Below, piece after piece: positions 17,360 through 26,587 of a DNA stretch of 64,000 nt (the first letter of the stretch is position 1; the number at the start of each line of letters is the position of its first letter). The stretch comes from Streptomyces lasiicapitis (lineage in GTDB: Bacteria; Actinomycetota; Actinomycetes; Streptomycetales; Streptomycetaceae): the NCBI RefSeq assembly GCF_014646335.1, contig NZ_BMNG01000007.1, positions 248,001 through 312,000 of the forward strand, given 5' to 3'. A model generated the notes under the pieces. That model saw nothing but the letters and a program-made list of their open reading frames with translations, was not told where the DNA came from and did not search any database. A program made the position numbers and the translations under genes.

Positions 17360-18526
17360 GTGACACACCCGCCGTTCGGCAACTACCAGAACGAGATCTA
17401 CCTCAACGGTCTGGGCGGTGTCCTGCCCACCCTGCCGATGACGTTCGCCGAGCTCGAAGAGCGTGCCGGGCAGGCGCTGCCCCCGTCGGTGTGGTCGTAC
17501 GTCGCGGGCGGCGCGGGCGACGAGAACACCCAGCGGGCCAACGTCGAGGCGTTCCACCGGTGGGGGCTGATGCCACGGATGCTCGTCGGGGCCACCGAAC
17601 GGGACCTGTCGGTCGAGCTGTGGGGCACGCGTTGGGCGGCGCCGGTCTTCATGGCGCCGATCGGCGTCGTCGGGCTGTGCGCCCAGGACGGCCACGGTGA
17701 CCTGGCGACCGCGCGCGCCGCGGCACGGACCGGGGTACCGATGTGTGCCTCGACGCTGGGCGTGGATCCCCTGGAGGATGTCGCGGCCGAGTTCGGCGGC
17801 ACGCCCGGCCTCTTCCAGCTCTACACGCCCACCGACCGCGATCTCGCCGAGAGCCTGGTGCGCCGGGCCGAAGCGGCCGGGTTCGCCGGGATCGTCGTCA
17901 CGCTCGACACCTGGGTCACCGGCTGGCGGCCCCGTGACCTCGCCACGTCCAACTTTCCGCAGCTGCGCGGCCAGTGCCTCGCCAACTACACCAGCGACCC
18001 CCACTTCCGCTCCAAGGTCGACGCCGACCTCGACGCCGATCCCCGCGCCGGGGTCCTGCACTGGGCGGGCGTCTTCGGCAAGTCGCTGACCTGGGACGAC
18101 CTGGCCTGGCTGCGTTCCCTGACCACCCTGCCGCTGATCCTGAAGGGCATCTGCCACCCCGAGGACGCGCGCCGCGCCCGGGACCACGGCGTCGACGGGA
18201 TCTACTGCTCCAACCACGGCGGCCGACAGGCCAACGGCGGCCTGCCCGCGATCGACTGCCTGCCCGGCGTCGTGGAGGCCGCCGGTGACCTGCCGGTGCT
18301 CTTCGACTCCGGCGTACGCACCGGCACGGACGTGGTGAAGGCCCTGGCCCTCGGCGCGAGCGCCGTCGGCATCGGCCGCCCCTACGCCTACGGCCTCGCC
18401 CTGGGCGGCGTCGACGGCATCGTGCACGTACTGCGCTCGATCCTCGCCGAGGCGGACCTCACGATGGCCGTGGACGGCTACGCCGATGTGGCCGCCCTCG
18501 CCGACGACGCGATCCGGCGGTGCTGA
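17360..18526 (+). CDS. FMN-dependent alpha-hydroxy acid oxidase, lactate 2-monooxygenase-like
   Basis: A 388-residue enzyme of the glycolate oxidase/lactate oxidase family, which oxidises 2-hydroxy acids with FMN. Visible signatures are FMAPIGVVGL, VVTLDTWVTGWRPRDL, LILKGICHPEDA (FMN-contacting lysine) and the active-site signature SNHGGRQANGG, followed by LFDSGVRTGTDVVKALALGA. The length and the long insert with SNFPQLRGQCLANY resemble lactate 2-monooxygenase more than glycolate oxidase. GTG 17360 is chosen because the sequence MTHPPFGNYQNEIYL is the normal family start and GATGGGA lies upstream. Confidence 0.88.
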   Translation: MTHPPFGNYQNEIYLNGLGGVLPTLPMTFAELEERAGQALPPSVWSYVAGGAGDENTQRANVEAFHRWGLMPRMLVGATERDLSVELWGTRWAAPVFMAPIGVVGLCAQDGHGDLATARAAARTGVPMCASTLGVDPLEDVAAEFGGTPGLFQLYTPTDRDLAESLVRRAEAAGFAGIVVTLDTWVTGWRPRDLATSNFPQLRGQCLANYTSDPHFRSKVDADLDADPRAGVLHWAGVFGKSLTWDDLAWLRSLTTLPLILKGICHPEDARRARDHGVDGIYCSNHGGRQANGGLPAIDCLPGVVEAAGDLPVLFDSGVRTGTDVVKALALGASAVGIGRPYAYGLALGGVDGIVHVLRSILAEADLTMAVDGYADVAALADDAIRRC

Positions 18527-18650
18527 CACCCCCATCAGGGGCCGGGCGTTCACGCCGTCGGTGGCACCACTCGACGTGATTCGGCCTGTACCGGACAACG
18601 GCGTTCCCGGAGGATCGTCTCGAACTCTCTCGTACGGGGGTCGGGAAGTC

Positions 18651-19679
18651 GTGGTCTACCGCATACATTTCACGGTCGACGATCTGGCGCGGACACGGGT
18701 GTCGCCCCTGTCCCTCCCGCTGATGGAACTGAGCGCGGCCGTACGCACCCTTCAGCAGCGCGGCCACGCGGCGCGCTTCGGGGCCTGGAGACGCCGCGCG
18801 CTGGCCGAACTGCGCCCCGAGGCCAGGATGGTTCTCGATCTGATCCGGACCCGCCGCTGGGCGCCCGACTTCCTCACCCGTGCCGAGTCGGGCTCCCCGG
18901 ACGAAGTCCTCGAACGGGTGCGCGCCACGCCGCGCTCACAGGTCCGCAGCGACCTGGCGGACGTGGCGGCCGAGGGGCCCCTCCCGTCCTGGGCCCATCA
19001 CCTCGCCGACGACCGCGATCTGTTCCGGCGGCTGTGCGACAGCCTGGACCACATGTACAGCGTGCTCCTGTCTCCCCACTGGCAGCAGATCACCAGCAAT
19101 GCCACGGCCGAGGGAGGAATGAGGACGCGCCAGGCGCTGGCCGGGGGCATGGAGCACCTGCTCGCCTCCGCGAACCCCCGCCGCGTCCGCTGGAACGCCC
19201 CCGTCCTTGAAGTCACGATGGCCTCCGGCCTCGACGGCGACCTCCTCCTGGAGGGCCGCGGACTGCTGCTCGTCCCGTCCTACTTCGGACCGCAGTGGTC
19301 CGCCGTCTGCACCGCCGCCCAGCCACAGCCCGTCCTCACCTATCCCGCGCACAGCCCTTGGGACACGCGCTCGATCATCGCCCCGTCCCCGAAGCCGGCA
19401 CAGCACGGAACACCGCCGTCGGCACTGGCCGCGCTGCTCGGTCCCACCCGCGCCGCCGTGCTCACCTCCATCGCGGCACACCCGGGCTGTTCCACCAAGG
19501 AGCTCGCCCTCCTCGCCGGCGTCGCGCCTCCCAACGCGAGCCGGCACGCCACCACCCTGCGCCGGGCCGGCCTTGTGCACACCGACCGGTACCGCAACAC
19601 GGCTCTGCACACGCTCACCGCCCTCGGCACCACCCTCGTCGACTGCCCGCACGGGCCCTCGGACTCCCCTCACGGCTGA
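18651..19679 (+). CDS. Winged-helix (ArsR-like) transcriptional regulator
   Basis: From GTG 18651 the protein has 342 residues and begins VVYRIHFTVDDLARTRV, the usual opening of a large Streptomyces family of regulators with an N-terminal ligand-binding-like region and a C-terminal ArsR-type winged helix. The DNA-binding part is at residues ~265-330 (LLGPTRAAVLTSIAAHPGCS, ELALLAGVAPPNASRHATTL, RAGLVHTDRYRN). No ArsR metal-binding ELCVCDL motif is seen. GGGAAG lies seven bases before the GTG. In-frame sequence continues 55 codons upstream without a ribosome-binding site. Its target is unknown; it is convergent with the decayed MacB permease. Confidence 0.82.
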   Translation: MVYRIHFTVDDLARTRVSPLSLPLMELSAAVRTLQQRGHAARFGAWRRRALAELRPEARMVLDLIRTRRWAPDFLTRAESGSPDEVLERVRATPRSQVRSDLADVAAEGPLPSWAHHLADDRDLFRRLCDSLDHMYSVLLSPHWQQITSNATAEGGMRTRQALAGGMEHLLASANPRRVRWNAPVLEVTMASGLDGDLLLEGRGLLLVPSYFGPQWSAVCTAAQPQPVLTYPAHSPWDTRSIIAPSPKPAQHGTPPSALAALLGPTRAAVLTSIAAHPGCSTKELALLAGVAPPNASRHATTLRRAGLVHTDRYRNTALHTLTALGTTLVDCPHGPSDSPHG

Positions 19680-19696
19680 CCCGCGAGGGCCACCCC

Positions 19697-20912
19697 TCAA
19701 GCCGCCGCCAACGCCTCCGTGGGCGGAAGCCGCGCCGCCCGCACCGCCGGATAGAAGCCCGCCAGGCCCCCGATCACCAGCGTGGCGCCCACGCCCGCCA
19801 CCCGCCATCGCCCACAGCGGGACGACCGTCGGCCAGCCCTGGTATCCGGCGTAGCCCGCCGTCACCGTGATGCCGAGTACGACGCCGCCCAGGCCGCCGA
19901 GGGCCGACAACAGCAGGGATTCACAGAGGAATTGGGTACGGATCTGGCCTCTGGTCGCGCCGAGGGAACGGCGCAGACCGATTTCCGCTCGCCGCTCCAG
20001 GACGGAGATGACCATCGTGTTGGCCACGCCGACGCCGCCCACCAGGAGCGCCACCGCGCCCAGGCCGAGGAGCAGGCCGGACAGCGTGTCGTCCGTGGCC
20101 TGCTTGGCCGCGAGCGCGTCGGAGGGGCGGGAGACGTTCACCTCGTTGGGGTTCTCCGGGTTCGCGGTCGCGCCCAGGACCTCCTGTACGTCGTGCACCG
20201 ACGGCTCGTCCGCCCTCGCGTACACCGTCGTCGCGTATCCGTCGAAGTCCAGTTCCTTCTCGGCGGCGGGCCAGCCGACGAGCGCGGCCGAGTCGAGTTC
20301 GGGGGCGAGTTCGTTCGCGGCGAGGACGCCCACGACCGTGAACCACCGTTCGCCGAGCCACACTTGGGCCTCCGGGTCCGCCTCGTGGACGCCGAGCTGT
20401 TCGGCGGCCCTCGCCCCGAGGACCACCGCCGGGAAGCGGGAGGTGGCCGCGTTCAGCCAACGGCCGTCGACCACGTCCAAGCCCACCGTTCGCGGCAGGT
20501 CGGTGCGTGCCGCGAACACGCCGATGCCGCCGGTCACCTCCTTGGGCACGTGGTCGTTGCGGTACACCTTCGCGTCCGTCTTGCCGATCGCCGAGACGGA
20601 CTCCACGCCCTCGATGGCGGCAGCCATCTCGACGGCCTCGTCGGGCAGATGGGCCGCGCCGCCGCTGAAGGACTGGCCGGGCGCCGCCGTCAGCAAGTTG
20701 GTGCCCAGCGCGGCCATTTTGCGGTCCAGTTCCTCCTGGCTTGAGGTGGAGATGCCTACGACGCCGATCATTGCCGCGATACCGATGGCGATGCCGAGAG
20801 CGGAGAGGAACACGCGCATGGGGCGCGAGCGCAGGCCCGAGCCACCGGTCCGCACCATGTCCGCCGGGCTCAGGCGGGCCGGTTTCGGCCGGGGTCGTGT
20901 CGCGGTGCTCAT
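19697..20912 (-). pseudogene. MacB/FtsX-type ABC transporter permease, frameshifted near the C-terminus
   Basis: From ATG 20912 the product shows the MacB-type permease layout: first membrane segment (VFLSALGIAIGIAAMIGVVG), a periplasmic domain of ~220 residues, and three further segments (LLLGLGAVALLVGGVGVANT, FLCESLLLSALGGLGG). At about 19800 the frame shifts by one base: reading continues as Gly/Arg-rich sequence, while the expected ending GATLVIGGLAGFYPAVRAAR followed by LPPTEALAAA and a stop at 19697 is found in the neighbouring frame. In the unshifted frame translation would run on antisense through the regulator gene to 18936. The start overlaps the ATPase stop by four bases. It belongs with the truncated ATPase to one decayed export system. 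Confidence 0.85.
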
Positions 20913-21340
20913 GAACTCACCCGTTCCACGACGTGGGAGTTGTGACCGTCGACGGCAGAGTCGTGCTCGATCCGCCCGTCCTTGATACGCACCTCGCGCG
21001 GCAGCGACGCCGCGATGTCCCGGTCATGGGTGATGACCACGACCGTCGTGCCCGCCCGGTGCAGTTCGCGCAGGAGGTCCATGACCACCTCCCCCGAGCG
21101 CGAGTCGAGCGCGCCCGTCGGTTCGTCCGCGAGGAGCAGCGCCGGGTCGCCGAGGACGGCCCGCGCGATCGCCACGCGCTGCTTCTCCCCGCCGGAGAGC
21201 TGATGCGGCTCGTTGTACAGGCGTTCACCGAGGCCCACCCGGCGCAGGGCGTCCTCCGCGAGCCGGCGTCGCTCGCCACGCGGCAGGCCGCTGTAGAGCA
21301 GGCCGTCCGCGACCGCGTCGAGAGCCGGTACGCCCGCCGC
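20909..21340 (-). pseudogene. MacB-type ABC transporter ATPase, N-terminal half missing
   Basis: Only the C-terminal ~143 residues remain. They include the region after the Q-loop (AGVPALDAVADGLLYSGLP), the signature LSGGEKQRVAIARA, Walker B LLLADEPT with the D-loop SALDS-like GALDSRSGE, and the switch histidine VITHDRD. Walker A and the Q-loop glutamine are absent. Homology stops at about 21335-21340, where the plus-strand sequence becomes the N-terminus of a sensor kinase. No start codon belongs naturally to the remnant, although an internal GTG-Met at 21238 could begin a fragment. The fragment cannot bind ATP normally. Confidence 0.85.
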
Positions 21341-21438
21341 GCCGCTTCCGCTGGACCGTACGGCTGCGTCTGACGCTGCTCTACGGCGCGCTGTTCCTGG
21401 CGTCGGGCGCGGCGCTGCTCATCGTCACGTACGTACTC

Positions 21439-22473
21439 GTGGCCACCCGCAAACCGCAGATCATCCGGAAGACGACCTCACCTGGCTCAACCCCCTGGCT
21501 GCCCGACGACTTCGGCCCGCTCCCCGATCCGGGCGCGCAGCGGGAGGCGATGCTGGAGCAGTTGCTCACGCAGTCCGGGATCGCGCTCGCTCTGATGTCG
21601 GCGGTGTCCGTGGCGCTGGGGTGGCTGATGGCGGGCCGGGCGCTGCGTCCGGTCCGCACGATGGCCGACAAGGCGCGCCGCATCTCCGAGCGCAACCTCC
21701 ACGAACGCCTGGCGGTCGGCGGCCCGGACGACGAGCTCAAGGACCTCGGCGACACCATCGACGGCCTGCTCGCACGCCTCGACACCGCCTTCACCACGCA
21801 GAAGCGCTTCGTCGCCAACGCGTCGCACGAACTTCGCACCCCGCTCACCCTCCAACGCGCCATGATCGAGGTCGCGCTCGCCAACCCGGCGGCGAACGCG
21901 GGGTCCTTGCGCGCCGTGTGCGAACGCCTCCTGGCCACGGGCGAGCGCCAGGAACACCTCATCGAGGCACTCCTCACCCTCGCCCGCGGCCAGCGCGGTC
22001 TCCAGCGCCGCGAGCCCGTCGACCTGGCGGCACTCGTGGTGGCCGTCCTGCATGAGCAGGCGCCCGACGATCCGCGCGTCGAGCGGTCGTTGGGCCCGGC
22101 GCGCACGGCCGGTGACCCTCGCCTGCTGGAGAGCCTGGTGACGAACCTCGTCAGCAACGCGGTACGCCACAACGTGCCCGGCGGCTGGATCCGGGTCCAC
22201 ACGGGGGTGAGCGACGGGCGGCCCGTGCTGCGGATGACGAACAGCGGACCCGAGATCCCGCACGAGCGCGTCGAAGCACTCTTCCAGCCCTTCCAGCGCT
22301 TCGAGACCCGCACGGGAACCCCGGACGGCCACGGCCTCGGCATGTCGATCGTCGCCGCGGTCGCCGACGCCCACGGCGCACCCGTGACCGCTCACCCCGG
22401 CCCGGAGGGCGGCCTCGACATCACGGTCACGTTCGGCCCCGCGGACACGGTGATCGCGCGGGAGCCCGACTGA
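21439..22473 (+). CDS. Sensor histidine kinase (HAMP, HisKA, HATPase), 5'-truncated
   Basis: The kinase core is intact: a membrane segment (GIALALMSAVSVALGWLMAG), HAMP linker, phosphorylated histidine in ASHELRTPLT, N box LVTNLVSNAVRHN and G box GHGLGMSIV. In-frame coding sequence extends upstream of GTG 21439 to about 21343, reading RFRWTVRLRLTLLYGALFLA, clearly the first membrane segment of the same kinase, but no ATG or GTG start occurs there. The frame then runs into the remnant of the MacB ATPase. The response-regulator gene that should precede it is missing. Translation from 21439 would give a protein lacking its first membrane helix, so it is probably non-functional as a sensor. Confidence 0.8.
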   Translation: MATRKPQIIRKTTSPGSTPWLPDDFGPLPDPGAQREAMLEQLLTQSGIALALMSAVSVALGWLMAGRALRPVRTMADKARRISERNLHERLAVGGPDDELKDLGDTIDGLLARLDTAFTTQKRFVANASHELRTPLTLQRAMIEVALANPAANAGSLRAVCERLLATGERQEHLIEALLTLARGQRGLQRREPVDLAALVVAVLHEQAPDDPRVERSLGPARTAGDPRLLESLVTNLVSNAVRHNVPGGWIRVHTGVSDGRPVLRMTNSGPEIPHERVEALFQPFQRFETRTGTPDGHGLGMSIVAAVADAHGAPVTAHPGPEGGLDITVTFGPADTVIAREPD

Positions 22474-22485
22474 CGTCCCCGGTCG

Positions 22486-23418
22486 TCACGCCCCGCCGGG
22501 CCGGATCATCTTCCGGCCCGCCGTGCTTCCGCCGTCCACGGCGACCGAGGCGCCGGTCATGTAGGGGAAGTCGTCGGAGGCCAGGGCGAGTACGGCGCGG
22601 GCGATCTCGTCGGGTTCGGCCATGCGCTCCAGGCCGTCGATGTTCAGCGGGCCGAAGGCCTTCTTGTACTGGGCCCAGTCCGCGTCGGGGATGCCCGGAG
22701 GCCGGACGAAGGCGGTGTCGGTGGTGCCGGGCAGGACGGCGTTGACGCGGATGCCCTTGGGTCCGTACGCGAGGGCGGCGGACTTCACGATGCCCTGCAC
22801 GGCACGTTTGCTCGCCGTGTACGCGCCGCCGTTCGGCCGTGCCTGCTCGGCGGCCGACGACGAGGTGCAGATGACGATGCCGCGGCCCGCCTTGAGCATG
22901 TGCGGGATCTCGTACTTGAGGGCGAGGAACACCCCGCGGGCGTTGGTGGCCTGCACGTCGTCCCACTCCTCGACGGTCATCTCGTGGGGCAGCTTGGCGC
23001 TGCCGACGCCGGCGTTGTTGAAGGCCACGTCGATGCCGCCGTAGCGCTGGGCGATCCGGTCCACGAAGGTGCGGACCTGCTCGGCCTCGCGCACATCGGC
23101 CTGTACGTACGTGGCCTCGCCTCCGGCGGCGCGGATCTCACGCTCGACCTTGCGCCCCAACTCCGCGCGCCGACCGCAGAATCCGACGTGCGCGCCCGCG
23201 GCGGCGAAGGCGCGCGCGGTCGCCTCGCCGATGCCGGAGGTGGCGCCCGTGATGAGGACCGAGGTACCCGCGAAGCGGCCGCGGGCGCGGCGGCGGGAGG
23301 CGGACTCCGTGGCGTGCGCGGTGCCGTCGAGGGTCAGGGAGGCGAGGCCGAGGGCGGCGGCGCCGCCGAGGAGGGAGCGCCGGGTGGTGTCGTGTGCGTT
23401 CGTGCCGGATGCGTTCAT
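22486..23418 (-). CDS. Tat-exported short-chain dehydrogenase
   Basis: A 310-residue protein. It starts with a twin-arginine signal (TTRRSLLGGAAALGLASL), unusual for an SDR, and then shows a complete classical SDR: cofactor loop TGATSGIG, NNAGVG, catalytic serines in CTSSSAA, YTASK (Tyr and Lys of the YxxxK pair), and PGTTDT. The C-terminal DDFPYMTGASVAVDGG is also typical. If exported, it must fold with its nicotinamide cofactor in the cytoplasm first, which is consistent with Tat. The substrate is unknown. ATG 23418 is the natural start; frames running further upstream have no coding appearance. It is divergent from the NarL-type kinase. Confidence 0.88.
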   Translation of the reverse strand: MNASGTNAHDTTRRSLLGGAAALGLASLTLDGTAHATESASRRRARGRFAGTSVLITGATSGIGEATARAFAAAGAHVGFCGRRAELGRKVEREIRAAGGEATYVQADVREAEQVRTFVDRIAQRYGGIDVAFNNAGVGSAKLPHEMTVEEWDDVQATNARGVFLALKYEIPHMLKAGRGIVICTSSSAAEQARPNGGAYTASKRAVQGIVKSAALAYGPKGIRVNAVLPGTTDTAFVRPPGIPDADWAQYKKAFGPLNIDGLERMAEPDEIARAVLALASDDFPYMTGASVAVDGGSTAGRKMIRPGGA

Positions 23419-23548
23419 GCCGGCCACGCTGTCAGCGCGTCCGGGCGGGCCGCTTCCGTCTCCGGGCCGGTGAAGCGGCTGGTGGGAGGAGGCGGCCTCC
23501 TCCCACGGCAGGAGCCGGGTGCGCGGTAGCGCCGCATATCGTGAGGTC

Positions 23549-24850
23549 GTGAAACGATCGTGGGTGGAGCCGGTTTTCGACGAGAAGTACGCCGCTGTAC
23601 GGGTGTGGGTGATCGCGGGCGCGCTCCTCGGCGATCTGCTCCTGGTCCAACGGCCGTCCGGAGCGGCGGACTGGGGGTTCGCCGCGGCCGGACTCGTGCT
23701 GTGCGCGGCGGGGACCAGATGGCTGTTCGGGGCGGCGCTCGCCCTGCCGGTCCTGGTGGTGGCCGCGCACGCCTCGGGCGCCGACCCGGTGGCGGCCCTG
23801 AAGGTGCTTGCCGCGCTCACCCTCTTCGAACTGTCGGTACGGACACCGGGGCGGCGGCCCGTCGTGGCGGCCGGCGCCCTGGCGTGCGCCGTGCTCGCGA
23901 ACCGCATCACCGACCTGCCCGCGGAACTGCCGTCCGTGCTCTACAAGATGGGCGTCGTGGCGGGCGTGCCCTTGCTGTTCGGCGCGTACGTACGGGGCGT
24001 ACGGGAAGCCGCGCGGCGCGCCCATGAGCGCGTCACGCTGGAGGAGGCGCGCGCCGAGCAGCGGCTCCTGGCCGCTCGGGCCGCCGAACGGGCCGCTGTA
24101 GCACGGGAGTTGCACGACCTGGTGGCCCATCATGTGTCGTCGATGGTGTTGCGGGTGGGCGTCGCGCGCCATGTCCTTCCAGGAGCGGGAACAGGTGCGG
24201 GTGCGGACGCAGGCACGGGCACGGACGGCGCGGCCGACCCGCGTATGACGGCCGTACTCGACGATCTGCACGCCAGCGGCAGCGCCGCCCTGGCCGACCT
24301 GCGGCGCCTCGTGGCGGTCCTGCGCGACCCCGACAGCGTCGACCCCGACGCCTCGCCGCTGCTGTCCCCCGGGGCGCTGGCCACGGCACTGGCGTCGGTC
24401 GTCGAGCAGAGCGCCCGCTCGGGCCTGACGGTCGGCGCCGAGGTGGACGAGCGGGAGCTGGAGCGGATCGACACCGCCCGTGGGCTCGCCGTGCTGCGTC
24501 TGGTGCAGGAGGGCCTCGCCAACGCGGCCCGGCACGCCGGTGCGGGCGCGCACGCGGAGCTGTCCGTCCGCGTGGCCGGTGACGGCGCGGTGCGGGTCAC
24601 GGTCGACGACGACGGCGCGGGCCGTCCGCCCCGGGACCCGGTACCGGGTCCCTCCGGTCACGGTCTGATCGGCATGCGCGAACGCGTGCAGCTCCTCGGC
24701 GGCCGCTTGGAGGCGGGGCCTGCCGGGCGCGGATGGCACCTGAGCGCGGAACTGCCCGCCGCGCCGGGCATGGCATCGGACGTACCGTCACACTCCGCGC
24801 CGGGTATGGCGTCACCCGCGTCCGCCGACATGCGAGAGGCCCTCCTGTGA
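23549..24850 (+). CDS. NarL-type sensor histidine kinase (HisKA_3)
   Basis: About 433 residues from GTG 23549. Five or so hydrophobic segments fill the first ~160 residues, with no extracellular sensor domain. The HisKA_3 phosphoacceptor is AAVARELHDLVAHHVSSMVL and the ATPase domain ends with GHGLIGMRERVQLLGGRL. Such kinases in Streptomyces often sense membrane or antibiotic stress. The stop overlaps the start of the response regulator, so the two are translated together. GAGG precedes the GTG, and TATCGT lies six bases upstream, so a leaderless message is also possible. An Ala/Gly/Thr-rich low-complexity stretch (residues ~210-230) sits just after the histidine helix. Confidence 0.92.
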   Translation: MKRSWVEPVFDEKYAAVRVWVIAGALLGDLLLVQRPSGAADWGFAAAGLVLCAAGTRWLFGAALALPVLVVAAHASGADPVAALKVLAALTLFELSVRTPGRRPVVAAGALACAVLANRITDLPAELPSVLYKMGVVAGVPLLFGAYVRGVREAARRAHERVTLEEARAEQRLLAARAAERAAVARELHDLVAHHVSSMVLRVGVARHVLPGAGTGAGADAGTGTDGAADPRMTAVLDDLHASGSAALADLRRLVAVLRDPDSVDPDASPLLSPGALATALASVVEQSARSGLTVGAEVDERELERIDTARGLAVLRLVQEGLANAARHAGAGAHAELSVRVAGDGAVRVTVDDDGAGRPPRDPVPGPSGHGLIGMRERVQLLGGRLEAGPAGRGWHLSAELPAAPGMASDVPSHSAPGMASPASADMREALL

Positions 24851-25506
24851 TCCGCCTCCTCGTCGTAGACGACCAACACCTCGTACGCATGGGCCTGCGC
24901 ATGCTCTTCGAGCAGCCCGCGGACATCGACCTCGTGGGCGAGGCCGCTGACGGCGCGGAGGCGGTGCGTCTGGCCGAACGCCTCACCCCCGACGTGGTCC
25001 TGATGGACCTGCGCATGCCGGGCGTCGACGGCATCACCGCCACCCGCCGGATCACGGCGGCCCGTCCCGCCGTCCGCGTCGTGGCGCTGACGACGTTCGA
25101 CGACGACGATCACCTGTACCCGGCGCTCGCCGCCGGGGCCTGCGGGTTCCTGGTGAAGGACACTCCCCCGGCGCAACTCCTGGACGGCGTACGCCGTGCC
25201 GCACAGGGCGAGGCTCCCTTCAGCAGGGCCGCCCTCGACCGCCTGGTCACACGGGCGCTGCGCGCGGACGGCCCGCCGGCGGCTCCGGGTTCCACGCCCC
25301 TTCCCGCGAGCCTGACGCCGCGCGAGCGCGACGTACTCGGTCTGCTGGGCGAGGGCCTTTCGAACAAGGAGATCGGCGATCGGCTCCACCTCGGGGTGAC
25401 CACCGTCAAGACGCACGTGGCGAATCTCATGACCAAGACCCGGTGCGACAACCGCATCCGTCTCGCGCTCCTCGCCGTCCAGTCGGGCGTCACCGCCGGG
25501 CCGTAA
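24847..25506 (+). CDS. NarL/LuxR-type response regulator
   Basis: 219 residues from GTG 24847, overlapping the kinase stop by four bases. The receiver domain begins IRLLVVDDQHLVRMGL, with the phosphorylated aspartate in DVVLMDLRMPG and the conserved lysine in FLVKDTPP. The C-terminal LuxR helix-turn-helix is LTPRERDVLGLLGEGLSNKE, then LHLGVTTVKTHVANLMTKT. It is the partner of the preceding kinase. Targets are not evident; the adjacent acetyltransferase and SDR are candidates only by position. Confidence 0.95.
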   Translation: MIRLLVVDDQHLVRMGLRMLFEQPADIDLVGEAADGAEAVRLAERLTPDVVLMDLRMPGVDGITATRRITAARPAVRVVALTTFDDDDHLYPALAAGACGFLVKDTPPAQLLDGVRRAAQGEAPFSRAALDRLVTRALRADGPPAAPGSTPLPASLTPRERDVLGLLGEGLSNKEIGDRLHLGVTTVKTHVANLMTKTRCDNRIRLALLAVQSGVTAGP

Positions 25507-25558
25507 ATCACTCGTCCCGCCGCGGGCCGGAAGCTAGGTTCACAGGGCGTATGCGCAC

Positions 25559-25619
25559 CATCCCCACCTCATGAATCCCCGCCCCCTGCATCCCCACCCC
25601 GTGAATCCCCGCCCACGTG
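25559..25619. repeat. Two imperfect ~30-bp tandem repeats upstream of an acetyltransferase gene
   Basis: Two units, 25559-25588 and 25589-25619, each built of CATCCCCACC, then TGAATCCCCGCCC and a short GTG/CTG end. They fill much of the gap between the response regulator and the acetyltransferase and could be slippage products; no function is evident. Confidence 0.7.
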
Positions 25620-25654
25620 CATCATCTCCGCCCTCTTCCGCGAAGGCTTCGCTT

Positions 25655-26587
25655 GTGACGTCTATCCGTGCCGCCCGCCCCCACGAACTTCCCGCCCTGC
25701 TCGAACATCCCGAGGACACCGAGCGCAACGCGGCGACCCGCGCGTACCTCGGCAAGCTGCTCGACACGAAGTGCACCCGGCCCGAGTGGTGCCTGGTGGC
25801 CGAGGACGGCGACGGGCGGCCGGTGGGCAGCGTGGTGCTGTGGACCCTGCCGGGCGAGGAGACTCCGTACGCCTTCGTCCTGTTCGAGGCTCCGGCAGGC
25901 CGGGACGACACCGGGGCCGCGCTGCTCGACGCCGCGGCCGCCAAGGCGCGGGAGCTCGGCGCGGACGAGCTGGACCACGTCGTCGACTCGCCCGCGCAGG
26001 CCCCGCAGTTCCAGCTGGACCCGGAGCGCCGGAGCGCACTGCTGCGGAACTCCGGCTTCCGGGTGCTCCGCGACGGGCGGAGGTTCAGGCTGCGGGTGCC
26101 TGCTGAACTGCCGTCCGACGACCCCCGGCTGACGTTCCGCTCCCTGGCCGATCTCGGCCCCGGTCCGTTCATCGACGTACTGGAGGAGCTGCTGGCCGAT
26201 ACGGCGGATGCCCGGCTGACCGCCGATGTCGAGCAGTACGGGGCACGGCGGGCGGCCGAGAAGATCTTCGAGCAGACGGCCTCGCTGCGCCACGAACCGG
26301 AATGGTGGGAGCTCGGCCACGACGCGGACGGCACGCCCGCCGTGATCAGTCTGCCCGCGGAGAATCCCAGTGTGCCCGTGATCGGCTTCATCGGTGTCGC
26401 ACCCGCCCACCGCGGCAAGGGGTACGCGGGATCGGCCGTGGTCCGCGGCACCCGGATCCTCGCCGCCAACGGCGCGCAGGAGATCCTCGGGGACTGCGAC
26501 GCGGCGAACACGGCGATGGCGAAGGCGTTCACCAGGTCCGGCTACGAGAACTTCGCCAACAGGCTGGAGTTCAACCGCTCCCTGTGA
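25655..26587 (+). CDS. GNAT-family N-acetyltransferase, two-domain
   Basis: 310 residues from GTG 25655 (GAAGG upstream). The C-terminal domain is a clear GNAT fold: GFIGVAPAHRGKGYAGSAVV contains the acetyl-CoA-binding R/QxxGxG/A loop, and NTAMAKAFTRSGYENFANRL is the usual last helix and strand. The N-terminal half looks like a degenerate GNAT repeat (WCLVAEDGDGRPVGSVVLW). The acceptor is unknown. It is followed by the YciO-like gene after 101 bp. Confidence 0.85.
   Translation: MTSIRAARPHELPALLEHPEDTERNAATRAYLGKLLDTKCTRPEWCLVAEDGDGRPVGSVVLWTLPGEETPYAFVLFEAPAGRDDTGAALLDAAAAKARELGADELDHVVDSPAQAPQFQLDPERRSALLRNSGFRVLRDGRRFRLRVPAELPSDDPRLTFRSLADLGPGPFIDVLEELLADTADARLTADVEQYGARRAAEKIFEQTASLRHEPEWWELGHDADGTPAVISLPAENPSVPVIGFIGVAPAHRGKGYAGSAVVRGTRILAANGAQEILGDCDAANTAMAKAFTRSGYENFANRLEFNRSL

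Noticed and set aside
18936..19697. Continuation of the MacB permease frame past its natural end
   Set aside because: It is antisense to the winged-helix regulator and results from the frameshift near 19800; the real ending is in the next frame.
20933..21373. Plus-strand frame reading across the ATPase remnant
   Set aside because: Antisense to recognisable ABC ATPase motifs.
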